A stretch of 64,000 nucleotides of DNA from Gemella morbillorum (GCF_900476045.1 NZ_LS483440.1:496001-560000); one strand, 5' to 3'; numbered from the stretch's first letter, positions 25,312 through 34,720 are shown. A program made the numbers and translations. The notes: generated by a model not told the origin, from the letters alone.

Positions 25312-26880
25312 ATGAATAAGGAAATATTTACTAAGTTATCTAATTTTTTAGTAAAAATAGTAGCTATTATATTTTTTGTACTAATGGGTTTAAATACTTT
25401 ATTGGTACTTACAAAAACTGCAATATTTCCTAGCGATTATCAAGAAACATTATATTATAAACAGGACAATGCTATACTAAATATTATTTTTTTAATAATA
25501 TTTAGTATAGTTATCTTAATATTAGTGAAGTATTTGAAAAAGATTATAAGTGTAAAACGACTTGTACTTCTTGTTATGATATATACTTTTATTATAAGTA
25601 TTTTGTTTGCAATATTACGCCGGGATTATGTTCAGTTTGACCCGTTTCACGTAATTGATCAAGCTAATAACTTTATTCGTGAAAATTATAGTGGACTTGA
25701 TAAAGGAGATAATTATTTATATATCTATTCACATCAAATTACAACGGTATTTATTTTTCAAATAATATTATCTTTATTTGGAAGAGCAACATTTATTCTT
25801 TATATAATGCAAAGTTTTTCTATAAGTTTTATAATTTTTATGTTGTATAAAATTGCGAATATACTTTTTGAGGATGAAGATACCAATTATATTGTTGTCA
25901 TATTAGGTGCGTTATGTTTTCCACTTATTTTTTATGTAGCTTTTGTTTATGGCTTATTACCTGGAATGTTTTTAACGCTTGTTGCATATTATTATTTTAT
26001 AAAGTATACAAAAGAAAAACATTGGTATCAGCTTGTAATAAGCTCCTTAAGTATCAACTTAGCAATACTTCTAATTGGTAATAATTCAATACACTTGTTG
26101 GCAATTTTTGCAGTAGCTGTAATTTATTTTATTCGTAATAAGGATTGGAAGATAATTGCATTTATCTTAAGTTGTGTATTTTTAATGAGTGCGTCAAAGA
26201 GTATTATTACAAATTATTATGAAGTGAAAAGCCAAAAAGAAATCGCTGAAGGAGTTCCCAAAATTACTTGGATAGCTATGGGAATGCAAGAAGGTGAACG
26301 TGAGGCTGGTTGGTGGAATAGGTTTAATTATGATATTATGCCCGAAGAGGAGTATGATACAAAACGCATTATTGAAATTTCTAAAACCTCAATGAAGCAG
26401 AGGTTAAATGTTTTTCGTGATAATCCAAAATATGCTTTAGATTTTTATCAAAGGAAATATGAAAACCAATTTATAGAGCCTACGTTTCAAAGTTTATTAG
26501 TAACAGCACCACAGCGAAACTTTAGTAATGAAACAACACTTGAAAAGATTAGAGACTTTTTTGTTAAGCAGATTTACTTTAATCACACACACACTGTTTT
26601 AGAATTTATAATGAAAGTATTTCAAGTATTTGTTTATTTATTTACATTTGTTTTTGCGGTTGTTATGTATAAACGAAAAAATGAATTTTTTGCTATTATA
26701 CCTATTGCTTTTATAGGTGGAACATTATTTAATATAATTTGGGAAGCGAAGAGTAGATATATTTTCCCATATTTTGTATTTCTAATTCCACTTGCAGCTT
26801 ATGGTTTAGTAATTGTTAGAAATAAAATAAAAGAGTATAAAAAATTAAAAGAGGAAAAAGATGAAAAAAGTACTATATAG
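25312..26880 (+). CDS. Polytopic membrane glycosyltransferase, GT-C-like
   Basis: This 522-residue protein has about 12 hydrophobic helices and a larger extracytoplasmic segment near residues 300-420. An acidic pair early after the first helices (RRDYVQFDPFHVIDQ) sits where GT-C enzymes carry catalytic or metal-binding aspartates in the first outer loop. The layout matches membrane glycosyltransferases that use polyprenyl-phosphate sugars (PMT-like, TIGR03766-like). It lies 3 bases after the GtrB-like gene, and its last 20 bases overlap the leucine-rich-repeat gene. The likely job is transfer of the lipid-linked sugar to a wall polymer or surface protein. The acceptor is unknown; the coupled LRR protein is one candidate. 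Confidence 0.75.
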   Translation: MNKEIFTKLSNFLVKIVAIIFFVLMGLNTLLVLTKTAIFPSDYQETLYYKQDNAILNIIFLIIFSIVILILVKYLKKIISVKRLVLLVMIYTFIISILFAILRRDYVQFDPFHVIDQANNFIRENYSGLDKGDNYLYIYSHQITTVFIFQIILSLFGRATFILYIMQSFSISFIIFMLYKIANILFEDEDTNYIVVILGALCFPLIFYVAFVYGLLPGMFLTLVAYYYFIKYTKEKHWYQLVISSLSINLAILLIGNNSIHLLAIFAVAVIYFIRNKDWKIIAFILSCVFLMSASKSIITNYYEVKSQKEIAEGVPKITWIAMGMQEGEREAGWWNRFNYDIMPEEEYDTKRIIEISKTSMKQRLNVFRDNPKYALDFYQRKYENQFIEPTFQSLLVTAPQRNFSNETTLEKIRDFFVKQIYFNHTHTVLEFIMKVFQVFVYLFTFVFAVVMYKRKNEFFAIIPIAFIGGTLFNIIWEAKSRYIFPYFVFLIPLAAYGLVIVRNKIKEYKKLKEEKDEKSTI

Positions 26881-28057
26881 CACTTTAGCGGTTCTTACTT
26901 TAAGTTTTACAGTACCACAAATAGTGTTGGCGAATGATGTTTATGTACCTTTTGGTGAAAGGAATTATTCAGAGGCTGAAAGTGGTGAGAAAATAAACTT
27001 TGAAGACTTGAACTTAAAAGAAGCATTGCTAGAGTATTATAAATTTCATATAGATAAGAAGTATAAAGGAAAAGACATTACGGTTGGGATGATGAAGCAG
27101 TTTACTAGTTTGTCATTACCATGGATGAATATTTTCTCGCTTCAAGGGCTAGAACATGCAACTAACCTGAAAAGTTTAAATCTTTCTAATAATTTTATAG
27201 AGGACTTAAAGCCATTAGAAAAATTAACAGAATTGGAAGATTTAAACTTAACTAATAATAAAATAAAAAATCCAGAAAGTTTAGGAAAGCTTACGAAGTT
27301 AAGACAATTAGTTCTTCGTAAAAACTTAATGAATAACTTAGATTTTATGAATAATCTAAATGTTGAATCATTAGACATTTCGATGAACGGTGTATTAAAA
27401 GATTATATACCTAACAACTTAAAGCTTGATAATATTCGCAGTCTAAATATATCTGGAATTGGCTTTGACAATATTTCTTTTTTAAAAAGTGCAGTTAAAC
27501 TAGAAAGTCTTATTGCTGAAAAAAATGCTATAAAAGATTTAAGCCCATTAGCCGAATTAAAGACTTTGCGTACACTTTATTTGGATAGAAATGATATACG
27601 TGATATAAGCCCATTGAAAAATTTAGATAATCTTGAAGAATTATTACTATATAAAAATAATCTTGAGGATATTTCAGTATTAGCTGGGAAAAAATATTTA
27701 TATCGTTTGATGCTAAATGAAAATCTAGGTTTAAAAGATATTAGTGCTTTGAAAACTGTTGATCATTTAGCAAGTTTAGATATTTCTGATACTGGGGTAA
27801 AAGATATAACGCCTTTAAATAATCATAAGTATCTTTACTATGTTGCAGTAAAAAACACAAAAATTAGCAAAAGTGATTTGGATAAATTTGAAGCAATTAA
27901 TATGGCTGTAAAAAAAGATAACGATATTGATAAAAATCTAGAGATAGTAAAAACAGAAGCAGCCAAATACTTTAGTATCAAAAACTATATATTTATGTTA
28001 CTGATTGTCTTAATAACTTTTAGTGGTATAAGAAGTTATTGGAGAAGGAATAAGTAA
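26861..28057 (+). CDS. Membrane-anchored leucine-rich-repeat surface protein
   Basis: This 398-residue protein has a cleavable signal peptide (residues 1-24, ending VLAN), an 80-residue N-terminal helical cap, and then about ten 22-residue leucine-rich repeats of the internalin type (for example LEDLNLTNNKIKNPESLGKL, LYLDRNDIRDISPLKNLDNL) to about residue 340. A short linker, one membrane helix near residues 372-390 and a basic tail (SYWRRNK) follow. There is no LPXTG motif, so the membrane helix is the anchor. LRRs of this type usually bind proteins. It overlaps the upstream glycosyltransferase gene by 20 bases, so production of the two is coupled. AGAGG precedes the ATG. Confidence 0.85.
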   Translation: MKKVLYSTLAVLTLSFTVPQIVLANDVYVPFGERNYSEAESGEKINFEDLNLKEALLEYYKFHIDKKYKGKDITVGMMKQFTSLSLPWMNIFSLQGLEHATNLKSLNLSNNFIEDLKPLEKLTELEDLNLTNNKIKNPESLGKLTKLRQLVLRKNLMNNLDFMNNLNVESLDISMNGVLKDYIPNNLKLDNIRSLNISGIGFDNISFLKSAVKLESLIAEKNAIKDLSPLAELKTLRTLYLDRNDIRDISPLKNLDNLEELLLYKNNLEDISVLAGKKYLYRLMLNENLGLKDISALKTVDHLASLDISDTGVKDITPLNNHKYLYYVAVKNTKISKSDLDKFEAINMAVKKDNDIDKNLEIVKTEAAKYFSIKNYIFMLLIVLITFSGIRSYWRRNK

Positions 28058-28112
28058 AATATTAGATAGTTTGAATAGTTAGAATAAAGAAAATTTATTT
28101 CTAAATTTCCTC

Positions 28113-28141
28113 TTGAAATTGAAGTATCTTTGTGCTAGAAT
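28113..28141 (+). promoter_or_regulatory. Promoter of the thrS leader
   Basis: TTGAAA (28113-28118) and TAGAAT (28136-28141) are separated by 17 bases, just upstream of the T-box leader. Confidence 0.7.
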
Positions 28142-28147
28142 TACATT

Positions 28148-28375
28148 AATGAATAAAAATACATATGTACTTAGGATACGATATATGGCTAACTTATTTT
28201 AGAGAGGGTATGGTGCTGAAAATACCTATAAGCGTTATATGTTACTACCTTGTTTATAGTATGAAGTTAGCAAGCTTTAATTGCATTATGAGGAAGTATT
28301 TACTTCGAACTTGGGTGGTACCACGAAATTATTCGTCCCTTCTTTAGCATAGGCTAGAGAAGGGCTTTTTATTTT
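28148..28375 (+). promoter_or_regulatory. T-box leader controlling thrS
   Basis: The T-box core TGGGTGGTACCACG is at 28312-28325. The terminator stem CCCTTCTTTAGC (28337-28348) / GCTAGAGAAGGG (28353-28364) with a T-run follows directly, the usual order. Stem I lies upstream, with AGAGAGGG at 28201-28208. Threonine codons ACT (28244) and ACC (28247) occur in the expected specifier area; which one is read depends on a fold I cannot compute. Uncharged tRNA-Thr should favour the antiterminator and raise thrS expression. Confidence 0.9.
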
Positions 28376-28431
28376 GTGTAACAAATATATGTAAAGCTAA
28401 GTATTCATGTAAATAAAAGGAGATTTTTATA

Positions 28432-30375
28432 ATGGCAAAATTAGTTTTTCCTGATGGAAATGTTAGAGAATATGATAATAAAACAGCGTTAGAAATTGCA
28501 GAGAGTATTAGTATCAGTCTTAAGAAAAAAGTTATTTCAGCGAAATTAGATGAAGACTATATCGAGTTGAACAAACCAATTACAAAAGATGGGCACTTAA
28601 AACTTATTGTTGCTGATGATGAAGACCAAGATTCATTATATGTACTTCGCCACTCTTCAGCACACTTGCTTGCACAAGCACTGAGAAGATTATATGGGAA
28701 AGATATTCATTTTGGTGTTGGGCCAGCAATTGACGGTGGATTCTACTATGACTTTGATTCAGAATACAAAATAAGTGAAGAAGACTTTAAAAATATTGAA
28801 AAAGAAATGAAAAAAATAATTAGTGAAAATGTTGCTATTGAAGGACGTGAGGTTAGTCGTACTGAAGCATTAGAAATTTTCGCAGCAGACCCATATAAAG
28901 TTGAATTAATTAATGACCTTCCAGAAGATGAAGTAATTACTGTTTACACTCAAGGTGATTTTGTTGATCTTTGTCGTGGAGGACATGTAGCTTCTACTTC
29001 TAAAATTAAAGAATTCAAACTTTTATCAGTAGCAGGAGCTTATTGGCGTGGAAATAGCGATAATAAAATGTTACAACGTATTTATGGAACAGCTTATTTC
29101 ACTAAAGAACATTTAGAACAGCACTTAGTAAGGTTGCAAGAAGCTCGTGAACGTGACCATAGAAAACTAGGTAAAGAATTAGGAATCTTTACAACAAGTC
29201 AAAAAGTAGGAGCAGGTCTACCACTTTGGTTACCAAATGGTGCTACTATCCGCCGTACAATCGAAAGATATATCGTCGATAAAGAAGTAGAACTTGGATA
29301 CGACCACGTTTATACACCAGTTTTAGGTTCTAAAGATTTATATATTACTAGTGGGCACTGGGAACACTATCAAGAAGACATGTTTCCACCAATGGAAATG
29401 GATCATGAAACAATGGTTCTTCGTCCTATGAATTGTCCACACCATATGATGGTTTACAAAAATGAGCGTCACTCTTACCGTGAATTACCTATTCGTATTG
29501 CTGAACTTGGTATGATGCACCGTTATGAATCAAGTGGGGCAGTAAGTGGGCTTCAACGTGTTCGTGGAATGACTCTTAACGATGCACATATTTTTGTTCG
29601 TCCAGATCAACTTAAAGATGAGTTCAAATTAACAGTAGGATTAATAGAAGAAGCATACAAAGATTTAGGAATTACTAACTTTAGCTATCGTTTATCTTAT
29701 AGAGATCCAGAAAATACAGAAAAATATTTTGATGATGATGTGATGTGGAATAATGCACAGCAAATGTTAAAAGAAACTGCAGATGAGTTAGGTCTTGATT
29801 ATGTTGAAGCAGAAGGAGAAGCTGCTTTCTACGGACCAAAACTTGATGTTCAAGTAGAAACTGCAATAGGAAAACAAGAAACATTATCAACAATTCAACT
29901 AGATTTCTTATTACCAGAACGTTTCGAATTAGAATACATTGGAGAAGATGGTAAAGCACATCGTCCAGTAGTAATTCACCGTGGTATTGTGTCAACAATG
30001 GAACGTATGGTTGCCTTCTTATTAGAAGAATACAAAGGAGACCTTCCGACATGGTTAGCTCCAAACCAAGTGCGAATTATTCCTGTAAATAATGATTACC
30101 ACTATGATTATTCTAAAGAAATCATGCAAGAACTTAAAAAAGCTGGTGTAAAAGTAGCTATCGATGATAGAGATGAAAAACTTGGATATAAAATTCGTGA
30201 AGCAGCTAACAAGAAAATACCTTATACTCTAGTAATAGGGGATAAAGAAGTAGAAAATAAAGGAGTTAATGTTAGAACATTTGGTTCTCATGATCAAAAA
30301 GAAGAAAGCTTTGTTGAATTCAAAGAAAATATTTTAAAAGAGATTAACGAAAGATTAATTGAAAAAAACGCATAA
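28432..30375 (+). CDS. thrS: Threonyl-tRNA synthetase
   Basis: Charges tRNA-Thr. At 647 residues it has the full set of domains: TGS at about 1-62, the editing domain with [11 protein letters not shown] near residue 74 and the CRGGHV segment, the class II catalytic core with the zinc-site MNCPHHMM and motif 2 [13 protein letters not shown], and the C-terminal anticodon-binding domain with [21 protein letters not shown] lies 9 bases before the ATG at 28432. The gene is preceded by a T-box leader, so its expression should respond to threonine starvation through tRNA-Thr. Confidence 0.97.
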   Translation: MAKLVFPDGNVREYDNKTALEIAESISISLKKKVISAKLDEDYIELNKPITKDGHLKLIVADDEDQDSLYVLRHSSAHLLAQALRRLYGKDIHFGVGPAIDGGFYYDFDSEYKISEEDFKNIEKEMKKIISENVAIEGREVSRTEALEIFAADPYKVELINDLPEDEVITVYTQGDFVDLCRGGHVASTSKIKEFKLLSVAGAYWRGNSDNKMLQRIYGTAYFTKEHLEQHLVRLQEARERDHRKLGKELGIFTTSQKVGAGLPLWLPNGATIRRTIERYIVDKEVELGYDHVYTPVLGSKDLYITSGHWEHYQEDMFPPMEMDHETMVLRPMNCPHHMMVYKNERHSYRELPIRIAELGMMHRYESSGAVSGLQRVRGMTLNDAHIFVRPDQLKDEFKLTVGLIEEAYKDLGITNFSYRLSYRDPENTEKYFDDDVMWNNAQQMLKETADELGLDYVEAEGEAAFYGPKLDVQVETAIGKQETLSTIQLDFLLPERFELEYIGEDGKAHRPVVIHRGIVSTMERMVAFLLEEYKGDLPTWLAPNQVRIIPVNNDYHYDYSKEIMQELKKAGVKVAIDDRDEKLGYKIREAANKKIPYTLVIGDKEVENKGVNVRTFGSHDQKEESFVEFKENILKEINERLIEKNA

Positions 30376-30388
30376 TAAAAGAAAAATA

Positions 30389-30415
30389 AAGAGGAAGAGG
30401 AGTCTTCTTCCTCTT
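30389..30415 (+). terminator. Hairpin between thrS and the cyclophilin gene
   Basis: AAGAGGAAGA (30389-30398) pairs perfectly with 30406-30415 across a 7-base loop. Only TTGCCTT follows, without a T-run. The Shine-Dalgarno site of the next gene (GGAGG, 30421) lies 5 bases after it, so it may adjust translation or transcript ends rather than terminate. Confidence 0.45.
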
Positions 30416-30431
30416 GCCTTGGAGGAAATAT

Positions 30432-31016
30432 ATGTTACCACAATTAACAAAAGAAATACTTGATGGAGAAATCAAAGTAACTATTAAAACAACGCATGGA
30501 GATATGGCATTTAAGCTTTTCGAAAAAGATATTCCTAAAGCAGTAGAAAATTTTGTAACACACGCTAAAAACGGATATTATAATGGAATAATATTCCACC
30601 GTGTTATAAAAGATTTTATGATTCAAGGAGGAGACCCAACAGGAACTGGTATGGGAGGAGAATCAATCTGGGGTAATAGTTTTGAAGATGAATTTTCAAT
30701 GGATTACTTCCACTTTTATGGAGCTTTAAGTATGGCAAATGCAGGTCCAAATACAAATGGTAGCCAATTCTTTATTGTTCAAAATAATCACCTAGATGCA
30801 AGAACTTTGGATGCATTAGAACAAGGTGGTTGGCCAGAAGAAGCTATTAAAGGATATGCTGAAGTAGGTGGAACACCTCATTTAGATCATCGTCATACAG
30901 TTTTTGGTCAATTATTAGAAGGTGCAGAAACTTTAGAAAAAATTGCAGCAGTGGAAACTGGAGCTCAAGATAAACCAGTAGAAGAAGTTGTTATTGTTGG
31001 AATAGATGTAGAATAG
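30432..31016 (+). CDS. Cyclophilin-type peptidyl-prolyl cis-trans isomerase
   Basis: Catalyses proline isomerisation during protein folding. This 194-residue protein has the cyclophilin motifs [19 protein letters not shown] (catalytic Arg), [16 protein letters not shown] and [10 protein letters not shown]. There is no signal peptide or lipobox, so it acts in the cytoplasm. I chose ATG 30432, 7 bases after GGAGG, over ATG 30414, which lies in the preceding hairpin. It follows thrS by 56 bases and may be expressed by read-through from it. Confidence 0.93.
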   Translation: MLPQLTKEILDGEIKVTIKTTHGDMAFKLFEKDIPKAVENFVTHAKNGYYNGIIFHRVIKDFMIQGGDPTGTGMGGESIWGNSFEDEFSMDYFHFYGALSMANAGPNTNGSQFFIVQNNHLDARTLDALEQGGWPEEAIKGYAEVGGTPHLDHRHTVFGQLLEGAETLEKIAAVETGAQDKPVEEVVIVGIDVE

Positions 31017-31024
31017 AAGATAAT

Positions 31025-31078
31025 TAAAGATAGATTTGCAGTCAAATTTATATTTTGATGCTAATTTATCTTTTTTAT
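31025..31078 (+). terminator. Terminator after the cyclophilin gene
   Basis: An imperfect long stem pairs AAAGATAGATTTGCA with TGCTAATTTATCTTT and is followed by a T-run. Confidence 0.55.
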
Positions 31079-31096
31079 TATTCTGTAAAAAAATAC

Positions 31097-31125
31097 TTTT
31101 ATTATAACTAGCCTTATGGTATAAT
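31097..31125 (+). promoter_or_regulatory. Candidate promoter of the uracil permease gene
   Basis: TATAAT (31120-31125) is preceded by TGG, with a weak -35 TTTTAT (31097-31102) and a 17-base spacer. Confidence 0.45.
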
Positions 31126-31197
31126 TATGAAAGTTTGAATAAAAGAGGATAGACTTTTATCAATCTAATTAATAATATAATATTAAGGAGAAAAAAG

Positions 31198-32475
31198 ATG
31201 ACACAAGAGTCAAGAGTAAAACCAGTCTTAGATGTTCATGAGAAGCCGAGTATCGGGCTTTGGATTACACTAAGTTTGCAACATTTATTCGCAATGTTTG
31301 GGGCAACAGTTCTAGTACCGATTTTAACAGGATTACCAGCTAGTACAGCACTGACAACATCAGGTATTGGGACATTAACGTATTTATTAATAACACGCGG
31401 AAAAATTCCAGCATATTTAGGATCATCATTCGCATTTATTAACCCAATTATAGTTTTATCAACTACACATAATGTAGAGACAGCTATGCTTGGTGCTTTC
31501 TTAGCCAGCTTAGTTTACGGTGTAGTAGCAATGTTTATCTATAAATTCGGTGTTAACTGGTTATTAAAACTTTTACCACCAGTTGTAGTAGGGCCAATTA
31601 TTATTGTTATTGGATTAGGTCTTGCACCAACAGCAATTGATATGGCTATGAACAAAACTGTTGATGGCGCAAAAGTCTATGATTTGAAATACTTTTCAGT
31701 AGCACTTATTACACTACTAATTACAATTATTTGTGCGGTAGCTTTAAGAGGATTTGCTAAACAAATACCAGTATTATTAGGAATTGTATTTGGATATATA
31801 GTAGCGGTTATAGCAGGTCTAGTAAATTTCCAACCTGTTATAGATGCTCCATGGTTTAGCTTACCTAAATTTACAGTACCATTTGTAACTTACACACCAG
31901 AATGGAATATAGCTGCCCTTGCAATGGTTCCTATTGCTATTGTAACTATCAATGAGCATATTGGACACCAAATGGTATTATCAGAAGTAATAGGACGTAA
32001 TGTTCTGAAAGATCCAGGGTTACATCGTTCAATTTTAGCAGATGGAACGGCAATGATGTTTGCATCATTATTAGGTGGACCTCCAAGTACAACTTATGGT
32101 GAAAATATTGGAGTTCTTGCTATTACTCGTGTGTTTTCTGTGTTTGTTTTAGGAGGAGCAGCAGTATTTGCACTTATATTAAGTTTTGTAGGTAAATTTT
32201 CTGCTTTAATTTCTACTATTCCATCACCGGTTATGGGAGGAGTATCAATATTATTATTTGGTATTATAGCTTCGAGCGGACTTAGAATGTTAGTAGATGA
32301 AAAAGTAGATTTAAGTATTAATAGAAACTTAGTAATTTCATCAGTAATCATTGTTCTTGGAGTAGGTGGAGCAATGTTAAAATTTGAAAGTATTCATTTT
32401 GAATTACCTGCGATGGCATTAGCAGCAATAAGTGGTGTTCTATTAAATGCTTTCTTACCTAAAAAAGAAAAATAA
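31198..32475 (+). CDS. uraA: Uracil permease (NCS2 family)
   Basis: Imports uracil with protons. At 425 residues and about 14 membrane segments it fits the NCS2 uracil branch. The early LSLQHLFAMFGATVLVP is characteristic of UraA/PyrP. The substrate-site region holds INEHIGHQMV (with the conserved Glu) and GGPPSTTYGENIGVLAITRV. AAGGAG lies 7 bases before the ATG at 31198. It is a single gene with a strong terminator. I see no PyrR-binding leader before it, unlike pyrP of Bacillus. Confidence 0.92.
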   Translation: MTQESRVKPVLDVHEKPSIGLWITLSLQHLFAMFGATVLVPILTGLPASTALTTSGIGTLTYLLITRGKIPAYLGSSFAFINPIIVLSTTHNVETAMLGAFLASLVYGVVAMFIYKFGVNWLLKLLPPVVVGPIIIVIGLGLAPTAIDMAMNKTVDGAKVYDLKYFSVALITLLITIICAVALRGFAKQIPVLLGIVFGYIVAVIAGLVNFQPVIDAPWFSLPKFTVPFVTYTPEWNIAALAMVPIAIVTINEHIGHQMVLSEVIGRNVLKDPGLHRSILADGTAMMFASLLGGPPSTTYGENIGVLAITRVFSVFVLGGAAVFALILSFVGKFSALISTIPSPVMGGVSILLFGIIASSGLRMLVDEKVDLSINRNLVISSVIIVLGVGGAMLKFESIHFELPAMALAAISGVLLNAFLPKKEK

Positions 32476-32485
32476 TAAAATAATT

Positions 32486-32521
32486 AAAGAGGTAGTTGCT
32501 AAAAGGTTTGACTACCTCTTT
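32486..32521 (+). terminator. Terminator after the uracil permease gene
   Basis: AAAGAGGTAGT (32486-32496) pairs with ACTACCTCTTT (32511-32521, with further T) across a 14-base loop. Confidence 0.88.
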
Positions 32522-32622
32522 TTAATCTGATATAATTTACAAGGTAAATAAAATTGTGTAAGGTGAGAATCTTACCTTATTTTTAATTTTTTATTATAAA
32601 ATATTTTTAAAGGAGTACTAAA

Positions 32623-33513
32623 TTGAAAAAATTATCTGCACTTTTATTAGGTTTTGCAGGTATGTTTGTTTTATCTGGATGTTCGGCGCAAGATAGAAGT
32701 GGAACATTCTATGAAACATTTGTAAAACCAATGGATATATCTTTAAGTAAAATCCATGACTATGTTGGGAGTTGGGGATGGTCAATTGTTATAATTACTT
32801 TAATTATACGTATTATAATTCTACCATTTATGTTGAAAAACTATAAATCTCAAAATGAAGCACGTCGTGGACAGGCGCTAGCTCGTCCAGAATTAGAAGT
32901 AGTTCAAGCAAAACAAAAGGCTGCTCGTGAGAAAGAAGCTCGTGCAATCTCTAATGAAGAAAAAACGCAGGCAAGAGCTGAACTTATGGAGCTTCAAAGA
33001 GAACAAATGGCAATTATGAAAAAATATAATGCAATGCCGCTAACTGTTGGTGGATGTTTACCATTACTAATTCAAATGCCATTCTTAACAGGATTATTCT
33101 TCACATTATCTAACCCGTTATATTCGGCAGGAATCATTGATTCAACATTCTTAGGAGTGTTTAGTCTAGGGACTAGATCATACATACTACCTGTAATTGC
33201 ATTTATAGTGTATGCAATTCAAACGCGTTTAGCAATGAGAATGACACCACAAGTTACACAACCAGGTCAAGAGCAACTTCAAGGTCAAATGCAAATGATG
33301 CAATGGCTGAGTCCAGTAATGATTGCTGTATTCTCATTCTGGGTTGCAGGAGCGGTAGCCGTGTATTATATTGTAGGGGGAGTATTCTTAATATTCCAAA
33401 CGTACTTAGGATATAAAATTTATCCACCGTACAAACCTGAAAAACAAAAAAAACAATCATTTGATCCAAACAAAGTAACACTTGTTTCTAGTAATAAGAA
33501 AAAAAGAAAATAA
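32623..33513 (+). CDS. yidC: YidC/Oxa1 membrane protein insertase (lipoprotein)
   Basis: Inserts and folds membrane proteins, alone or with SecYEG. The 296-residue product has a lipoprotein signal with lipobox VLSGC (lipid on Cys20) and five further helices. The second carries an arginine (IIRIIILPFML) in the place of the essential hydrophilic-groove arginine. The typical cytoplasmic loop is rich in Arg/Glu/Lys, and the C-terminus is basic (SSNKKKRK), which can touch the ribosome. The start codon is TTG 32623, 7 bases after AAGGAG. It stands alone, not in the rnpA-yidC-jag arrangement, so a second yidC may exist elsewhere. Confidence 0.93.
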   Translation: MKKLSALLLGFAGMFVLSGCSAQDRSGTFYETFVKPMDISLSKIHDYVGSWGWSIVIITLIIRIIILPFMLKNYKSQNEARRGQALARPELEVVQAKQKAAREKEARAISNEEKTQARAELMELQREQMAIMKKYNAMPLTVGGCLPLLIQMPFLTGLFFTLSNPLYSAGIIDSTFLGVFSLGTRSYILPVIAFIVYAIQTRLAMRMTPQVTQPGQEQLQGQMQMMQWLSPVMIAVFSFWVAGAVAVYYIVGGVFLIFQTYLGYKIYPPYKPEKQKKQSFDPNKVTLVSSNKKKRK

Positions 33514-33522
33514 TTAGTATAG

Positions 33523-33550
33523 GAATCTTGAAGAAATTCAAGATTCTTTT
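33523..33550 (+). terminator. Terminator after yidC
   Basis: The perfect 10-base stem GAATCTTGAA / TTCAAGATTC has a GAAA tetraloop and is followed by TTTTCTTT. Confidence 0.9.
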
Positions 33551-33604
33551 CTTTACTTAAGAATAGAGGAAGGAGAAAAATCAATAAAAAGTTTAAATAA
33601 ATAG

Positions 33605-33633
33605 TTGACGAGTATAGTTATATATGTTAGAAT
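33605..33633 (+). promoter_or_regulatory. Promoter of the rplU operon
   Basis: TTGACG (33605-33610) and TAGAAT (33628-33633) have a 17-base spacer. Confidence 0.8.
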
Positions 33634-33639
33634 TGTAAT

Positions 33640-33735
33640 GTTGAGTAGCTCCTAAAATAGCTACTACAACCGCACGTGTAAGGTAACAAAGTGAGCAATC
33701 CACCTTATATGGCGAGTCTTAGTAAAAAATATTTA
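33640..33735 (+). promoter_or_regulatory. L21 leader (ribosomal-protein autoregulatory element)
   Basis: The 100-base leader before rplU has a first stem (GTAGCT ... AGCTAC), then ACAACCGCACGTG and AAGGTAACAAAGTGAGCAATCC. It has the position and composition of the L21 leader known upstream of rplU in Bacillota. L21 or another product of the operon is thought to bind it. The match is from memory, not from a covariance model. Confidence 0.7.
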
Positions 33736-33748
33736 AGGAGGTGCAGAT

Positions 33749-34057
33749 ATGTACGCAGTAATTAAAACAGGTGGGAAACAACTACGTGTTGAAGAAGGAC
33801 AAACAATCTTAGTTGAAAAATTAGCAGCTGAAGTTGATTCTACAGTTACTTTTGACGAAGTAGTATTAGTAGGTGGAGAAACTACTAAAGTTGGTGCTCC
33901 TTTAGTAGCTGGTGCGACAGTAACAGCTAAAGTAGTTGCTCAAGGTAAAGGTAAAAAAATCACAGTATTCAAATACAAACCTAAGAAAAACAATCACCGT
34001 AAATTAGGTCACCGTCAACCATTTACTAAATTAGTAGTTGAAAAAATTAACGCTTAA
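33749..34057 (+). CDS. rplU: 50S ribosomal protein L21
   Basis: A 23S rRNA-binding protein of the large subunit, 102 residues, the normal length. It has the N-terminal [18 protein letters not shown] and the C-terminal [20 protein letters not shown] motif typical of L21. AAGGAGG precedes the ATG at 33749. It is followed by prp (2 bases after the stop) and rpmA (2 bases further), the conserved Bacillota order. The upstream leader probably sets its level. Confidence 0.97.
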   Translation: MYAVIKTGGKQLRVEEGQTILVEKLAAEVDSTVTFDEVVLVGGETTKVGAPLVAGATVTAKVVAQGKGKKITVFKYKPKKNNHRKLGHRQPFTKLVVEKINA

Positions 34058-34059
34058 TT

Positions 34060-34389
34060 ATGATAAAGGTTGAAATAAAAAAAGAAGTTGAAATTATTAA
34101 ACAAGTTATAGTTGATGGACACGCAGACTATGCAGAACATGGTTCTGATATAGTTTGTGCAGGAGTATCAGCAGTAGTTTTTGGTTTAATAAATGCAGTA
34201 GATGAGTTAGATGAAGATGTTCAGTTTGATATTTCAGCGAGTGAAGATGAAACAGGCCATTTAACATATAGATCATTAAAATCTACTGAGAAGGAACAAC
34301 TTTTGTTAAGTGCAATGATGGTTGCATTAAAAACTATAGAAGAAAATTATTCAGATTATATAACTATCGAAATAAGAGAGGTGAACTAG
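34060..34389 (+). CDS. prp: Ribosomal-processing cysteine protease Prp
   Basis: Removes the N-terminal extension of L27, which is needed for ribosome assembly in bacteria that carry the extension. This 109-residue protein has the catalytic pair His21 (in VDGHADYA) and Cys33 (in [11 protein letters not shown]), matching His22 and Cys34 of the Staphylococcus aureus enzyme. It lies between rplU and rpmA. Its presence agrees with the extended N-terminus of L27 encoded next. The ATG at 34060 is only 2 bases after the rplU stop, so translation is coupled. Confidence 0.95.
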   Translation: MIKVEIKKEVEIIKQVIVDGHADYAEHGSDIVCAGVSAVVFGLINAVDELDEDVQFDISASEDETGHLTYRSLKSTEKEQLLLSAMMVALKTIEENYSDYITIEIREVN

Positions 34390-34391
34390 AG

Positions 34392-34676
34392 ATGATGTTA
34401 AAATTAAATTTACAATTCTTCGCATCTAAAAAAGGGGTAGGTTCTACTAAAAACGGACGTGACTCTGAATCAAAACGTTTAGGTGCTAAAAGAGCTGATG
34501 GTCAGTACGTAACTGCAGGTTCTATACTTTACAGACAACGTGGAACTAAAATTTGGCCAGGAACTAACGTAGGAAAAGGTGGAGATGATACACTATTTTC
34601 ACTAGTTGATGGTGTTGTACGTTTCGAAAGATACGGACGTAGCCGTAAAAAAGTTTCTGTATATCCACAAGCATAA
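34392..34676 (+). CDS. rpmA: 50S ribosomal protein L27 with cleavable N-terminus
   Basis: L27 reaches the peptidyl transferase centre. This 94-residue form begins [15 protein letters not shown]. The segment LNLQFF before Ala-Ser is the Prp cleavage signal, and cutting after the second Phe exposes the functional N-terminus. The rest ([20 protein letters not shown], then [10 protein letters not shown]) is standard L27. Either of two adjacent ATG codons (34392 or 34395) may be used. The last gene of the operon, followed by a terminator. Confidence 0.96.
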   Translation: MMLKLNLQFFASKKGVGSTKNGRDSESKRLGAKRADGQYVTAGSILYRQRGTKIWPGTNVGKGGDDTLFSLVDGVVRFERYGRSRKKVSVYPQA

Positions 34677-34683
34677 AATAATA

Positions 34684-34720
34684 AAAGATACTTACATTTA
34701 TTGTAGGTATCTTTTTTATT
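34684..34720 (+). terminator. Terminator of the rplU-prp-rpmA operon
   Basis: AAAGATACTTACA (34684-34696) pairs with TGTAGGTATCTTT (34702-34714), with one wobble, followed by a T-run. Confidence 0.88.

Noticed and set aside
28165-28347. 60-codon open frame before thrS
   Set aside because: It lies entirely within the T-box leader, overlaps the T-box core and terminator stem, and has no protein-like composition.
29681-30064. 127-codon minus-strand frame inside thrS
   Set aside because: It is a shadow of a well-supported conserved gene.
31126-31197. Possible PyrR-type attenuator before the uracil permease gene
   Set aside because: No PyrR-binding loop sequence or terminator/antiterminator pair could be found in the leader.
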